Shown here: positions 1 to 9,270 of the stretch, piece after piece
Layout of the letters: the number at the start of each line of letters is the position of its first letter
Position numbering within the stretch: the first letter of the stretch is position 1
Assembly (NCBI RefSeq): GCF_905163445.1
Contig: NC_053193.1
Coordinates: 4,402,001 to 4,466,000 of the forward strand
Length of the DNA: 64,000 nucleotides
Reading direction: 5' to 3'
From: Pararge aegeria
Taxonomy: Eukaryota; Arthropoda; Insecta; Lepidoptera; Nymphalidae
The notes under the pieces: generated by a model
Told to the model about the DNA's origin: nothing
Database searches by the model: none
The model's input: only the letters and a program-made list of their open reading frames with translations
Translations under genes and position numbers: made by a program

Positions 1-327
1 TTTATCCCGACATTAAGCTCGGTTCCTTTGGAAGAGAGGATGAAAGTGTTTGACGATTTTACACCTACGATTATACTCCGACAAATTATAACCGATTTAA
101 ATAATTATTTTTTTACTATAGACGTTATAATATGTGTTTAATTTTGCCCAAACTGTGTAGATCTGAATGAATGTGGTTGGAGATAGAGGACAGAAGTCCT
201 CAGCGGGCAGCAGCAAACCCCTCATTAAAGGCTAAGCGATACTGAATACTTTATTTTTTTAGAACTACAACTAAATTGAATGCCACATAAAAAATCAAAC
301 GCAGACGAAGTTGCGGGCAACAGCTAG
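1..327 (+). mobile_element. Helitron-like element, 3' part
   Basis: The segment ends in a GC-rich stretch (acgaagttgcgggcaacag) followed by CTAG and then T, which matches the CTRR-T terminus of Helitrons. The first 60 bases resemble the interior of the copy at 8277-8539, read in the opposite orientation. The 5' end lies outside the window. No Rep/helicase coding is visible, so it is a non-autonomous copy. The middle part does not match the other copies and may hold another insertion. Confidence 0.6.
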
Positions 328-471
328 TAATATATAAAATAAATAAACCTGAAAGCCCCGACTTTCAATATATGTTCATTATTCTAATAGTCAAGTTCTT
401 TCATTTGATACCAATAGTGAGGGAGTTGTGAGTAGAAAACTGTAAAATTCTCAAATCAATAAGGCCGAAGC

Positions 472-590
472 CTCCCACAAGACCGGAGAAAATTCGGAAA
501 TTAAACGATTCCCGAACTGCCCCTGCGGAATTTCGAACCCGGGACCTTCAACTTAAAAAAACAGCGCTCACGCCTGCGCTAGGGTCGTCA
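472..590 (-). mobile_element. SINE-H fragment (tRNA-like 5' half)
   Basis: On the minus strand it reads as a tRNA-like head (a gcgctagg A-box region, then a gggttcgaaattcc B-box-like motif), followed by the 'ggagaaaattcggaaatt' body shared with the copies near 4288, 35380, 45858 and 53335. Only the first third of the family is present. Confidence 0.6.
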
Positions 591-965
591 AAGAATTTTC
601 CTTATAAAGCGGCAGAGATTAAACGATATATATAAGCTGCTTGAAAAATATGGGCGATATTGTCGAGATGCATTCCTAAATACCCAGTAGTTTTGAACTC
701 GTAAGTCTTTGTCTGATGCGAGACAGTTCCGCATTAAAGAATTTAGGTCATCTCTCGAGAAACCGTTTGTACAGCTGTTCTTTTGTACATACGTGTGTTT
801 ATGGCGAACTACAGTCGTAGGTTATGTAACATGAAGACCTCGAAAGTGGATATCCGAGCTACGCATAATCAGACTTTTTTCTTCTAACGTTGATATTTGT
901 ACACTAGAGTACCTACGCACGAGGTTTCGCTCGCGGTAATGTAGATTTTGCCAATCAATACGAGT
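591..965. other. No recognisable feature
   Basis: I see no coding region, repeat match inside the window or structured element here. It is ordinary AT-rich intergenic or intronic sequence. Confidence 0.5.
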
Positions 966-1112
966 TTTTTATTGATTTATACTCTTTTTTTGTACACCAC
1001 AACATGTTAAGAACATTAAAAGAAAGCAGACACTAAAAGAAGTAGCGATCTAGGCCAGGCAACCTAAGGATGTGAAAATTCAAAAGAAAACATGATGGCG
1101 GGGCGTATACCT
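966..1112 (-). mobile_element. LINE 3'-tail fragment (family L)
   Basis: It shares with 19325-19515 and 42338-42580 the order 'tactcttt..ttgtacaccac', then 'tagcgatct..ccaggcaacct', then 'aaaagaaaac'. This is typical of the 3' untranslated tail of lepidopteran non-LTR retrotransposons seen in reverse complement (the A-rich end lies on the left). No RT coding is attached, as expected for a 5'-truncated insertion. Confidence 0.5.
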
Positions 1113-1391
1113 ACTAAAAACATTACTACGTTAGCGTTTTTTAACATGTTAACATTATTTACGTTTATGATTGGTTTATATGCAGTGAAAAAAAAAAGAA
1201 GAAAAAGATGGCGCCAATTATGGATAAGTAAAATAATATTGTAAAAAAACTAATAAGGAAATAAAATGTGTATATTAAGAAAGTATTTTGAACTGAGTCA
1301 TTAGCCAACAACTGTTACCTATACGTAAGTTGACATGAGTAAGATATAGTTATCTTTATTGCGCAAGATTCTAAACAGCAATAATTTTAAA

Positions 1392-1622
1392 TATAAATAA
1401 ATAAATAAATATACTACGACAATACACATCGCCATCTAGCCCCAAAGTAAGCGTAGCTTGTGTTATGGGTACATACATAAATACTTATAATATACATGTA
1501 AACACCCAGACCCTGAAAAACATTCATGGTCATCACACAAACATTTTCCAGTAGTGGGAATAGAACTTTGAGCCTTGGGCTCAGAAAGCAGGGTCGCTGC
1601 AAACTGCGCCAATCGGCCGTCA
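1392..1622 (-). mobile_element. SINE-A copy, near full length
   Basis: Read on the minus strand, it begins gacggccgattggcgcagtt (A-box), continues through a B-box-like segment and ends in a TATTTATTTATT-type tail next to aaataaataaataaa on the plus strand. The B-box region is mutated here (gggctcaaagttctattccc), so this copy is probably old and transcriptionally dead. Confidence 0.8.
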
Positions 1623-1722
1623 CGAAATAGTGAGTGAGTTAGTGAGTTTTCAACTGCCTGAAAGTTACTTTTTCATCTATAAAACGTAAACTTGTAAAAC
1701 TTGTAAATTTAGTTAAATATCA

Positions 1723-1940
1723 CCATGGTCATCACCAGCGCATCAGTTTTCTCTCAGAATGAGAAGGGCCTAAGTCCACCACGCTCGCTAAGTACGGGTT
1801 TGTAAACTTCACACCCCTCTGAGAACGTCATGGTGAACTCTCACGCATTCAGGTTTCCGCTAAATCATGTGATATAGAATTGCTTAAAACGCACATAACT
1901 CCGAAACGTTAGAGGCGTGGGTTTAGGATCGAACTAGGTG
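1723..1940 (-). mobile_element. SINE-B copy, degenerate
   Basis: On the minus strand it contains the family blocks 'ataactccgaaacgttaga', 'gaggtttcc' and 'ccaccacgct' in reverse order relative to the best copy at 45407-45712. The tRNA-like head at the 1940 end is eroded, and the element runs straight into a family-C repeat. Confidence 0.6.
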
Positions 1941-2210
1941 CTCCTGCACGGCTAGCATGGACAGGAGACAATTATATTAGGCTAGAAAATTATCTTCTCC
2001 CACGGCTTTATCAGATCTTAGAGCACTGGTGCCCAAGTCGATATAATATCCACATAACATATGTGCAACAATAAACGGAGGTAAACTTCTCCTATTCCAT
2101 ATTCCCGGGCTTTAGGAGGTGAACACGTTAATTATATCCCTTGGTAGGTTAGGAAATCGGAAATAATTTTTACCTCCTGCCCGTGCTAGCCCTGCTAAGG
2201 GAAATCGAGT
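1941..2210 (+). repeat. Family-C repeat, copy 1
   Basis: It shares with 8866-9150 the blocks 'ctagcatg(g)(a/g)caggagaca', 'atcttctcccac(a/g)gcttt', 'agagcactgg', 'gtaaacttctcctattcca' and 'ctgcc(c/t)gtgctag(c/t)cctgct'. The two ends are roughly inverted (caggag... near the start, ...ctcctgcc near the end), so it looks like a non-autonomous inverted-repeat element. No coding capacity is seen. Confidence 0.6.
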
Positions 2211-3699
2211 CCCCAACTACTAGGTAAAATATACCTGCAGTGAATTCAGAGTCTCTTAAGTTACGTTAAGAGGTCCTGTCATTAAATACCTGAAGTACGG
2301 AACAAACTTCGTGGCAAAGTCTAATTTAGTTAGAAGCGTGGCTAAGATGCCTCGCTCTAAGATACATACATAGTGAAGTTGAGTTTTTAATTAGGGTGAT
2401 TACTAAACTGGCTTATGCAAGAGCAAGACTGCAAAGTTTGGAACATCGTCGCAAGGTCGCTTGTCATTCGGTACTCTATAAGATATATTTTGGATATTGC
2501 GCTCAGGAATTATTTTAATTAGTACCGCTCTCTCTCTCTCTCTCTCGCTTACAACCATCGAACCGCAAGACATCTAAAGTAAAGGATTCGATTCAGGCCC
2601 GAAAAACAATCTCGGGATTACGGCATTAACAAATTATACTAGCAATTGATAAGAGACTTTGGTAAATGCACTCAGACACATATTATAATGTGTAAACACA
2701 CACTCAAACTCACACACACATCACAAATAATAAGTAATGTTTGGATCTGTTTTACGTTAAGGAAACAAATAGGTATTTATATGCTAGCTTCGATTTTAAA
2801 GTGATTTTTTGTTATATTTTTTCAAATAGGGAGTTTTAGTCGCTTTTCTTTGGGGTAACAAAACGTAAGTTAAAATTTTTTGTATTTAACAAACTTCGAT
2901 GAAATACCCTTTTTGAAACTCCCGTATTATTAAGTTCAACATCAGCAACAGTGATTAATATGTCTGTTTGAATAAAAAAAGTTGTGATCTCAATTGTAAA
3001 CAGCTTTGTACAACTTTACAACTTTTTTAATCTACCTAGTTATATCGTGAAATCCACGTATTAATTTATAACAACCAGAAAACTGGAAACTGGATAGTTA
3101 CGGAAACGAAAGTTTTTAATTCGGAAGCGTTCAGTTTGCCGAGCTTTGATTGGAAGTGTTTCCAGCGCAATCCACGTGAATTTATTCCTACTTTTGTTTC
3201 GTATAAAAAATGAATTCCAGTTTTTTTCCGATCCTATAAATAATCTTCTTCTCCTGGCTTCTCCCAATTTATTTTGTGACAGTCCTCGCAGTATTTCGGC
3301 GCTACACAGTTCGGTTATGGGCTGTCTGTTGTGTTGCCCGCTTCCTTGTATAATATATAACGATATAATATAAACTGTATTTATTATAAATATCAGAAAA
3401 ATATATTATCATATCATATAATAAAATATAAATGATATAAATTATTGATAGTGGCGAATCGATGCTCTAACTTTTCGGTATTATGTGTGTTTGAAGTAAT
3501 TTGATATGCCTCGATTTAACATTGAAGGAAGTAAGTAAACCGGCGTCTGAGAGTTCTGAGTAATATTCTCAATGCCGTGTGAAGTTTACCAGTCTAAGAA
3601 CTTGGCCAGCGTAGTGAAATACTGTCTAAAATCCTTTCATTCTTTTAGGAAAGTGATAAACTTTTTTATCTTTATTTAAAGAGATTTTACTATCCGTAT
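2211..3699. repeat. Repeat-poor stretch with a (CT)n microsatellite
   Basis: The one distinct feature is a CT dinucleotide run near 2528-2546. The rest is AT-rich. A 75-codon plus-strand ORF at 3146-3373 and its antisense counterpart lack codon bias and splice context, and I do not regard them as genes. Confidence 0.5.
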
Positions 3700-3792
3700 T
3701 ATAATGTACCCTACAAATCGGTTTTGGTTGTTTAGTTAGGGCGTGAAGCAAGGACAAATAAACACACTTTCGCAATTATAATATTAGTAAGG
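3700..3792 (-). mobile_element. Helitron-like 5' end fragment
   Basis: The right edge reads 'cgcaattataatattagtaa', the reverse complement of the TTACTAATATTATAA start seen in the copies at 12801, 13459 and 47248. 'gggcgtgaagcaaggacaaa' matches the reversed 'cacgcaaaaac' region of the family. The 3' end is missing. Confidence 0.5.
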
Positions 3793-3978
3793 TTAATGAA
3801 ATTCCACATACTGATGGATGGTCAGAGAGGCACTATGTTGTTTTTCGTTTGTCACGGAATCTTCGAAACTATGAAGCCAACAAATTTTACAATTTTACCT
3901 CTAGCGGGTGAATTACAAACTTTAACGGACAGACTACGGAGATTCTATGGGTTACATTTGTCGGATACATTTATTTTC

Positions 3979-4125
3979 TTTCGTAGTTACTAGTTATATA
4001 AGTATACTTATGCGTATAAGAACACACTACACTTATATAACTAGGAACGATATAGGAACTATATTACCAGTTATATAAGTGTACTTATGGTTCAAAGTAC
4101 ACTTATATAACTAGTAACTACGAAA
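3979..4125. repeat. Small element with 25-bp perfect terminal inverted repeats
   Basis: Bases 3979-4003 (tttcgtagttactagttata...) are the exact reverse complement of 4101-4125. Between them lie two further 'acttatataacta'/'agttatataagt' motifs, so the 147-bp unit could fold into nested hairpins. It has the architecture of a MITE, but no target-site duplication was established and no second copy is in the window. Confidence 0.6.
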
Positions 4126-4287
4126 TCGTAGTGAAGTTTATCAGTTTAAAAAAAAAGGATAAAATACCTACGATAAAAGTTCGACGTAACGGCTTTGGAA
4201 ACTAGGAGAATGAGTTTTAATCCATATCCAATATTACGCTCATGAGAAGCTTTCCTAAAACTGTATTAAAAGGAACTATTTCTGACA

Positions 4288-4560
4288 ACCTTCCTGGCGC
4301 AACGGTGAGCGCTGTTGTTTTAATTGGGAGGTCTGGGGTTTGATCCCCGGAGGGGCATAATTTATTTATAATTTCTGAATTTTCGCTGGGCCGATGGGAG
4401 GCCTTAGCTGTGGCAAGTTACCAGCCTTGAGGTACAGTTTCGCGTAGAAACCGATTAGGGTCAGGGCTAAATATAGCTGCCATACCTCTAACAAGTTAGC
4501 CCGTTACCATCTTAGGCTGCATAATCAGCCGATTGCAGTCAAGCTTGTTAATAAATCTCC
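4288..4560 (+). mobile_element. SINE-H copy, near full length
   Basis: The head is tRNA-like: 'ctggcgcaacggtgagcgc' (A-box region) and 'ggtttgatccccgg' (B-box). It is followed by 'aatttctgaattttcgctgg', 'cgcgtagaaaccgattaggg' and 'gttagcccgttaccatctta', which recur in the copies at 35380, 45858 and 53335. The head is too diverged to be a working tRNA gene and is followed by a non-tRNA body, as expected for a SINE. Confidence 0.75.
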
Positions 4561-4655
4561 CAACTAAGTATGCTACATAACTACGACATTGGGCACAACG
4601 GGCGCATAAATAAAGTACGTAATAGTGAGCAAAATTTTGGGTGGCTTCTTTGGCG

Positions 4656-4862
4656 CAGTGGCGTGCATAGAGGATATGAACAGGGTATACAGATGATATT
4701 AAATTAAGAAAATCGAGTACGAGTTATAGAAAACTTAAGGATATACATTGTAAGAGTTAAAAAAGCCTACTCTAAGTATTTATAACTCGTACTGGAGATT
4801 TTCTTCATTTTATATCATTTATTTATTTATTAGCTTTTGCGTACCCTCTATGCACGCCACTG
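4656..4862. mobile_element. hAT-like MITE (family F), copy 1, with 8-bp TSD
   Basis: The element starts cagtggcgtgcatagagg and ends with the reverse complement cctctatgcacgccactg. It is flanked on both sides by the 8-bp direct repeat ctttggcg (4648-4655 and 4863-4870). An internal inverted pair (cgagtacgagttata / tataactcgtactggag) adds a second stem. An 8-bp target duplication and CAGTG-type ends are characteristic of hAT elements. There is no transposase, so it is non-autonomous. Confidence 0.85.
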
Positions 4863-4977
4863 CTTTGGCGCTTATAATATTCATGGTAATCACTTAACAT
4901 CGACCACCAACTTGCATCGTTTTACCCGCAATTCATAAAAAATGCTCTAACTAACTTAGAAGAGAAATATAAGAAGC

Positions 4978-5231
4978 ACAGAGCACGGTTCTCCCACAAT
5001 GTGAAGGGGTTAAGGCCGTAGTCCACCACGCTGGCCCAGTGCGGACTGGTGAACTCCACACACCTTTGAGAACATTATGTGGAACTCTCAGGCATACAGG
5101 TATCCTCAAGATGTTTTGCTTTACCGTTGAAGCAAGTGACACTTTAATAACTTTTAAACGCTCATTACTTTGAAAAGTTGGGATTTGAACTCGGCCCCCT
5201 GAATGTGAAGTCGAACTACTACCGCAAAGCG
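4978..5231 (-). mobile_element. SINE-B copy
   Basis: The body is complete in reverse orientation: 'tccaccacgctggcccagtg', 'ttgagaacatta', 'caggcatacagg' and 'ttgaagcaagtgac', then a B-box-like 'atttgaactcggc'. The tRNA-like head at 5200-5231 is recognisable but mutated. Short antisense ORFs here are artefacts of the repeat. Confidence 0.7.
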
Positions 5232-6273
5232 AATCTACCCAACCTATTTATATCAAACCAAAGTTTGTTTGTTTGCTTGAAAGCGCAAATGTCTGGAAAT
5301 AGATTTAATTTTGTTTGACATCTGATAACCTAAATATTAAGGCTTTCGGTTATTTAATTACCATCGTTTACCATCATAAAATAAACAAAATTCAAATTCA
5401 AGATGGCCACCACAAAGTTAAATTTTTTTTCGCAAATCTATCAATATGGTTTGGTATTGGAACTGTTTGTCTATACACGAAAGTCAGGGGTTTTTAAATT
5501 TTTAATTCATAAATTATCATTTCAACTGAATATTTTCTTGCAGATGTTTAATTTTCTAAAGTTTAAGTTCAGTTTTACTTTTGCTTTTTTGTATGGGTGC
5601 AGTGTAATAAGCAAAAGAGAGTTTTCTTTCTTGTATTCCAACTTTTCCGTACCTTTAGTTTCCGACTTAGCGAACAGTTAAGCAGAGGCGAACCGGCAGT
5701 ATGTCTCCATTTGCATTTTAATTGAGCCACAACTTTCTTCAAAGAAAACATATTAAAGAAGTAGAAACCACGACGATCGACATTCGGAAAAAAAGAGACG
5801 GTAATACAAATTAGTAACCTATATTAAGTGTTCTCTTTCATTTAAATAAAATGCAAGATTAATTTTAAGACCAGGGAGCTTTAGGGTGAAATAAGTTCGT
5901 TTTAAGTTTGGAATAGTTGTCCAAGATATCTAACTACCAATTACCATGTACAAAGGTAGTGAGACAATACAACACACTACAACAACAGTAGCACGTCCAT
6001 AGTACTTGGTATATACACATTTCTCGTGTTATTTACGCATCATAAGTGCCATCTATGGGCCTAATTTTACTTTTATTGGCCAGCATAATAGACTTAGGCA
6101 TAGACCCTTGTCATTCTGAGAGTATACCCGTGACCTGTAGTGGGCCGGTAGTGGGTCAATGATGATAATGATGGCGCCAAATTCATAAAAATTCAAAAAA
6201 AAACCTATTCACTGTTTCGCCCTGTATGTTTTCTTTAGCGGATACCGCGGTATAATAGCTGACTGTCTATATA
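5232..6273. other. Mostly unassigned; low-copy repeat near 5380-5490
   Basis: Within this stretch, 'attcaagatggccaccacaa' followed by 'atctatcaatatggtttggt' (about 5395-5460) resembles 17965-18045 ('aatccaagatcgccgtctcc', 'tctcgatcaatatgggtata'), so a dispersed repeat is present. The overlapping 60- and 92-codon ORFs have no coding character. The remainder has nothing I can identify. Confidence 0.4.
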
Positions 6274-6523
6274 ATAAATGATAATGATAATAAATATACT
6301 AGGACAATACACACATCGCCATCTAGCCCCAAAGTATGCGAAGTTTGTGTTATGGGTACTAAGATAACTAATGAATATTTTAATTTTAATACACATAAAT
6401 ATACAGATAAACACCCAGATAAACACACTAAAAGATATTCATGTTCATAAAAAAAAAAAAAAATCCAAATGTGGAAAAAGAACCCACGGCCTTGGACGCA
6501 GAAAGCTGGCAGTCAGTCCGTCA
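6274..6523 (-). mobile_element. SINE-A copy, damaged head
   Basis: The tail and body are intact on the minus strand ('ccatctagccccaaagta', 'tgttatgggtactaagata', 'acacccaga'). The head near 6480-6523 keeps 'cacggccttgga' but has lost much of the A-box region. A run of A residues near 6450 interrupts the body. Confidence 0.7.
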
Positions 6524-7116
6524 CTAACTTTTTCCTGGTATACACAGAGATTCAGAAAATCATGAAGAGAAGAAAAAAACAATCGTTCTAATGTGCAGCT
6601 CTTTTAAACAGTCAGTAGGTAGTTTCAGTTTTAGTTTTCAACGTTGTCTTTCAGATTAAAGAAGCTCCTATTGCCTTTAAGACAAATAGCGTGACACACT
6701 TCCCTTATAACCCCACGACCTTATTGCGTCAAGACGGATCCTTCAGCATCCGATAAACAACTTCATTACGGAAACGTAATATTGAAACTGTAACGTGAGA
6801 GACCAGAAAAATATCTTATTTCTGAACTTATTGTGAACTCTATATACATTCATTAGGTGTTTTTTTTTACTCTATATTTCTTAGCAAGTTTTTTAGTCAT
6901 TCAACACATGAGGTATTGCGAAAAGCGATACCCGCACGTTTCGAAATCAACGCTTCGCAATCGCTTACAAAATATATAATTTTAAACTATTATGAAGTGG
7001 AGGTATCATAAGGTGGAGAAAAATTCCCTTTCCCGTGACAACATGAATACCGTTTTTTCCAAATCGTATATAAAATATATCTTGTAGTTCCAACAGAATT
7101 GACAGAGGTTGATCGA
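6524..7116. other. No recognisable feature
   Basis: AT-rich sequence without ORFs, internal repeat matches or obvious hairpins. Confidence 0.5.
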
Positions 7117-7359
7117 TTTAGCCAGACTTGAAGCGGAGAGGATTCGCTCGCTCGGTCATTAATACAGTTTCAAAACTGCTTAAAATAAGAATTTTCACAA
7201 GAAGCACGATATCTGGAGTACAAATCATGGAATCTGATCGGAGCGCCACTTCATCATCATCGTCATAATAATTGCCTGTGTATCGCTCTTTCTCCACGCC
7301 AAATTGAATCAAGATCGGTAGTTGAGCATAACATAATATGTTATATATTTACGAGTAGA
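7117..7359 (-). mobile_element. Helitron-like element (type II), minus orientation
   Basis: On the minus strand it starts TCTACTCGTAAATATA (at about 7359) and ends ...cgcttcaagtctggCTAA near 7117, consistent with TC...CTRR ends. Its interior 'cgatgatgatgaagtggcgc' partly resembles the interior of the plus-strand copy that follows. The two copies share the same 5' start sequence and are arranged head to head. Confidence 0.45.
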
Positions 7360-7414
7360 TATATTATATCATATATTTACGAGTAGATATATTATATCTA
7401 CTCGTAAATATATG
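7342..7414. repeat. Tandem 28-mer plus 21-bp perfect palindrome
   Basis: 7342-7369 and 7370-7397 are near-identical 28-base tandem copies (first base t versus c). 7370-7390 is the exact reverse complement of 7394-7414, with a 3-base loop. The structure coincides with the facing 5' ends of two Helitron-like copies, so it probably arose from their termini. Confidence 0.8.
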
Positions 7415-7775
7415 AAAGAGAAAGTGTATGGGTATGTTCCGCATAGGCTCCGAAACGGCTGGACCGATTTCAATGAAACTTTCAGGGAATTTTCGGATTG
7501 ACCTGGCCAGTAATCCTGTAAAGTTTGGTGACGATCGGAGCACTCCTATTTTTGAACTGTCAAAAACTGCTTTTATTTACTATGATGATATTCTATTGTT
7601 GGGTGTAGATAATGATCTTCACCCGCTCGAGAAGAGAATAAAAGAGAATGAATACGGAGAGAAATAAATGATTTAATTTATTATGAGACTTAAATTTAAA
7701 ATTTAATGATGTAAGTTTTTTGTTTAAATAAAATAAAGCAAAACCTAGACCGGCGAAGCGGGCTGGGTACGCTAG
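7397..7775 (+). mobile_element. Helitron-like element (type II), plus orientation
   Basis: It starts TCTACTCGTAAATATATG and ends accggcgaagcgggctgggt followed by acgCTAG and T. The family interior 'aacggctggaccgatttcaa' is visible. The 3' end contains a short GC-rich hairpin, as in Helitrons. The 79-codon ORF inside reads from the repeat and is not a known protein. The element ends 31 bp from the donor-side edge of exon B. Confidence 0.6.
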
Positions 7776-7806
7776 TAATTTATAATATAAGTATGGATAT
7801 ATTTAC

Positions 7807-7950
7807 CTTTCCCAGCTAAGACGTCGCGGGGTGTCAGCACCACTTCTCTCTTCAGGCGTTCCACGGACTCCTTGCGTGAGAAGTCGCGCCAATCTAGATC
7901 CAGTGCTCGAGCTGCCTGTACTGGATACTGAACCGCGAGGCGTTGGTACT
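7807..7950 (-). CDS. Exon B of an unidentified minus-strand gene
   Basis: This is a 144-bp GC-rich segment. On the minus strand it is preceded by a pyrimidine-rich acceptor (tttttcttccag) and followed by the donor gtaaat after ...GGGAAAG. Two frames are open. If it follows exon A (20987-21191), phase requires its first base to complete an Arg codon. The peptide then begins VPTPRGSVSSTGSSSTGSRL and ends TPEERSGADTPRRLSWE, Ser/Arg-rich like exon A, with an RRLS motif resembling a basophilic-kinase site. The alternative frame gives YQRLAVQYPVQAARALDLDW and so on, also open, and would need another exon in between. Both ends are phase 2 in the preferred reading. I cannot name the protein. Later exons would lie left of the window or in its first 7 kb, where I found none. 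Confidence 0.8.
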
Positions 7951-8276
7951 CTGGAAGAAAAAGGATAAATATATTTTCCCATTCAAGTTGCAGACGCTAT
8001 TTGTCCTTGAGACAGACATACAAAGAAAACTTAACGTGTTGGCGAAAATAAGCTTTTCGGGACTTATGTCTTATTCAAAACGGGAATTAAGTTGCAGAGA
8101 TTAGTGCATTCAAAAAAACGACTACAACACTCCAATACGTATGGTTATAGATAAAAAGATAATACCTACTGTCACCAGAGGCAGGTTACAACCAAAAGTT
8201 GGTCTGGTTGAAATACATGATTTAAAGTATGCAATGATAAACTTAAAATCATGTATATCAACTACTTTATTTAATA
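7951..8276. other. Intron sequence upstream of exon B
   Basis: Apart from the polypyrimidine tract and acceptor immediately next to exon B (minus strand), I see no feature. A 62-codon plus-strand ORF runs into the adjacent Helitron copy and is not a gene. Confidence 0.5.
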
Positions 8277-8539
8277 ATAGTTATTGCCCGCAACTTCGTC
8301 CGCTTTTGTTTTTGTTTTTCGAAAGATAATTTCCATATCTAAGCCTGGTGTAAAATCGTCAAACTTTCGTCCCCTCTCCCAAGAGAACTGAGCTTAATTT
8401 CGGGATAAAAAACATCCTATATTACTTCTAATACCTTCAGGAATATGTGTACAAAGTTTCGTGATGATCGGTTTGGTAGTTTTTGCGTGAAAGCGTAACA
8501 AACAAACTTACAATCACATTTATAATATTAGTAGGGATA
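8277..8539 (-). mobile_element. Helitron-like element (type I), near complete
   Basis: On the minus strand it starts ATCCCTACTAATATTATAAA and continues with 'gctttcacgcaaaaactacc' and 'accgatcatcacgaaacttt'. It ends with 'gcggacgaagttgcgggcaa' and a degraded CTAG (ctat). It is the most complete copy of this subfamily here and shows what the truncated copy at 1-327 has lost. Confidence 0.65.
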
Positions 8540-8568
8540 TGGCCATCCATATCCCTACTAATATTATA
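8521..8568. repeat. Perfect 22-bp palindrome (fused Helitron 5' ends)
   Basis: 8521-8542 is the exact reverse complement of 8547-8568, with a ccat loop at 8543-8546. Each arm is the type I Helitron start (atccctactaatattata). The right arm is cut off after about 20 bases and is followed by unrelated 'ggggatagggatataaccc'. Confidence 0.85.
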
Positions 8569-8689
8569 GGGGATAGGGATATAACCCTTGGAGCATTTGA
8601 GTTGCCTTAACTTGTTAATATTTACAGTTCTTTTATTTTGAACAATAAATGAAAATTTATGACGTCTGTGAGCTATGTTATCTTTTGAG

Positions 8690-8865
8690 CTGAGATCCCT
8701 GGCGGAGAAATTTCGGAATTTAAATTGCTGAGTTTTCGCTGGTCTCGTCTTCGATTGGATAGTTACCACCAGTTACCACCGACTATGGAGAGCGATTTAG
8801 CTTTCCGGTATGATGGCGCATAGAAACTAGTTACAGCACGGTTTGCGTAAGCAGTATATCCCCCG
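8690..8865 (+). mobile_element. SINE-H copy, degenerate and headless
   Basis: It keeps 'tgagttttcgctggtctcgt', 'agttaccacc', 'gcgatttagctttccggta' and 'gcgcatagaaac', in the same order as the copies at 35380 and 45858. The tRNA-like head is missing. Confidence 0.5.
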
Positions 8866-9150
8866 ATTAAATTCCCAGTACGGCTAGCATGGGCAGGAGA
8901 CAGTTATCTTCCCGGGGAAAGGATATAAATTTATCTTCTCCCACAGCTTTATCAACTCTCAGAGCACTGGCGCACAAGTGTAAATAATATCCAAATTATA
9001 TATGTGTAATAATAAAGTTTACCCCCGGTAAACTTCTCCTATTCCATGTTCCCGCGCTATAGCAGGGGAAACGTTACTTATATCCCCTGTCAGGGGATAT
9101 AATCGGGGGATATAATTGTTTTATCCTGCCTGTGCTAGTCCTGCTGAGAA
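8866..9150 (+). repeat. Family-C repeat, copy 2
   Basis: Colinear with 1941-2210 and better preserved: 'ggctagcatgggcaggagac', 'atcttctcccacagctttat', 'gtaaacttctcctattccat', 'tgcctgtgctagtcctgctg'. A short internal palindrome, atatcccctg-t-caggggatat, lies at 9080-9100. Confidence 0.65.
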
Positions 9151-9174
9151 GGTATAAAATTAACGTGCACAACA

Positions 9175-9270
9175 GCCAAAGCACCCCAAAAGGAGAAGTT
9201 CACCCCCATTTTTAAAACTGTGGAAGAAGATAAAGTTGTATCCTTTCCCCGGGAAGAAAAATGTCTCCTG
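9175..9270 (-). repeat. Family-C partial copy in inverse orientation
   Basis: Its reverse complement, from 'gtgcaggagac' through 'cttcccggggaaaggata' and 'tttatcttcttccacag' to 'gtgaacttctcct', aligns with the first part of the copy at 8866-9150. The two form long imperfect fold-back arms about 300 bp apart. Confidence 0.65.

Noticed and set aside
8437..8769. 110-codon minus-strand ORF
   Set aside because: It crosses from a Helitron-like element through a palindrome into a SINE-H remnant, so it is a chance frame over mobile-element debris.
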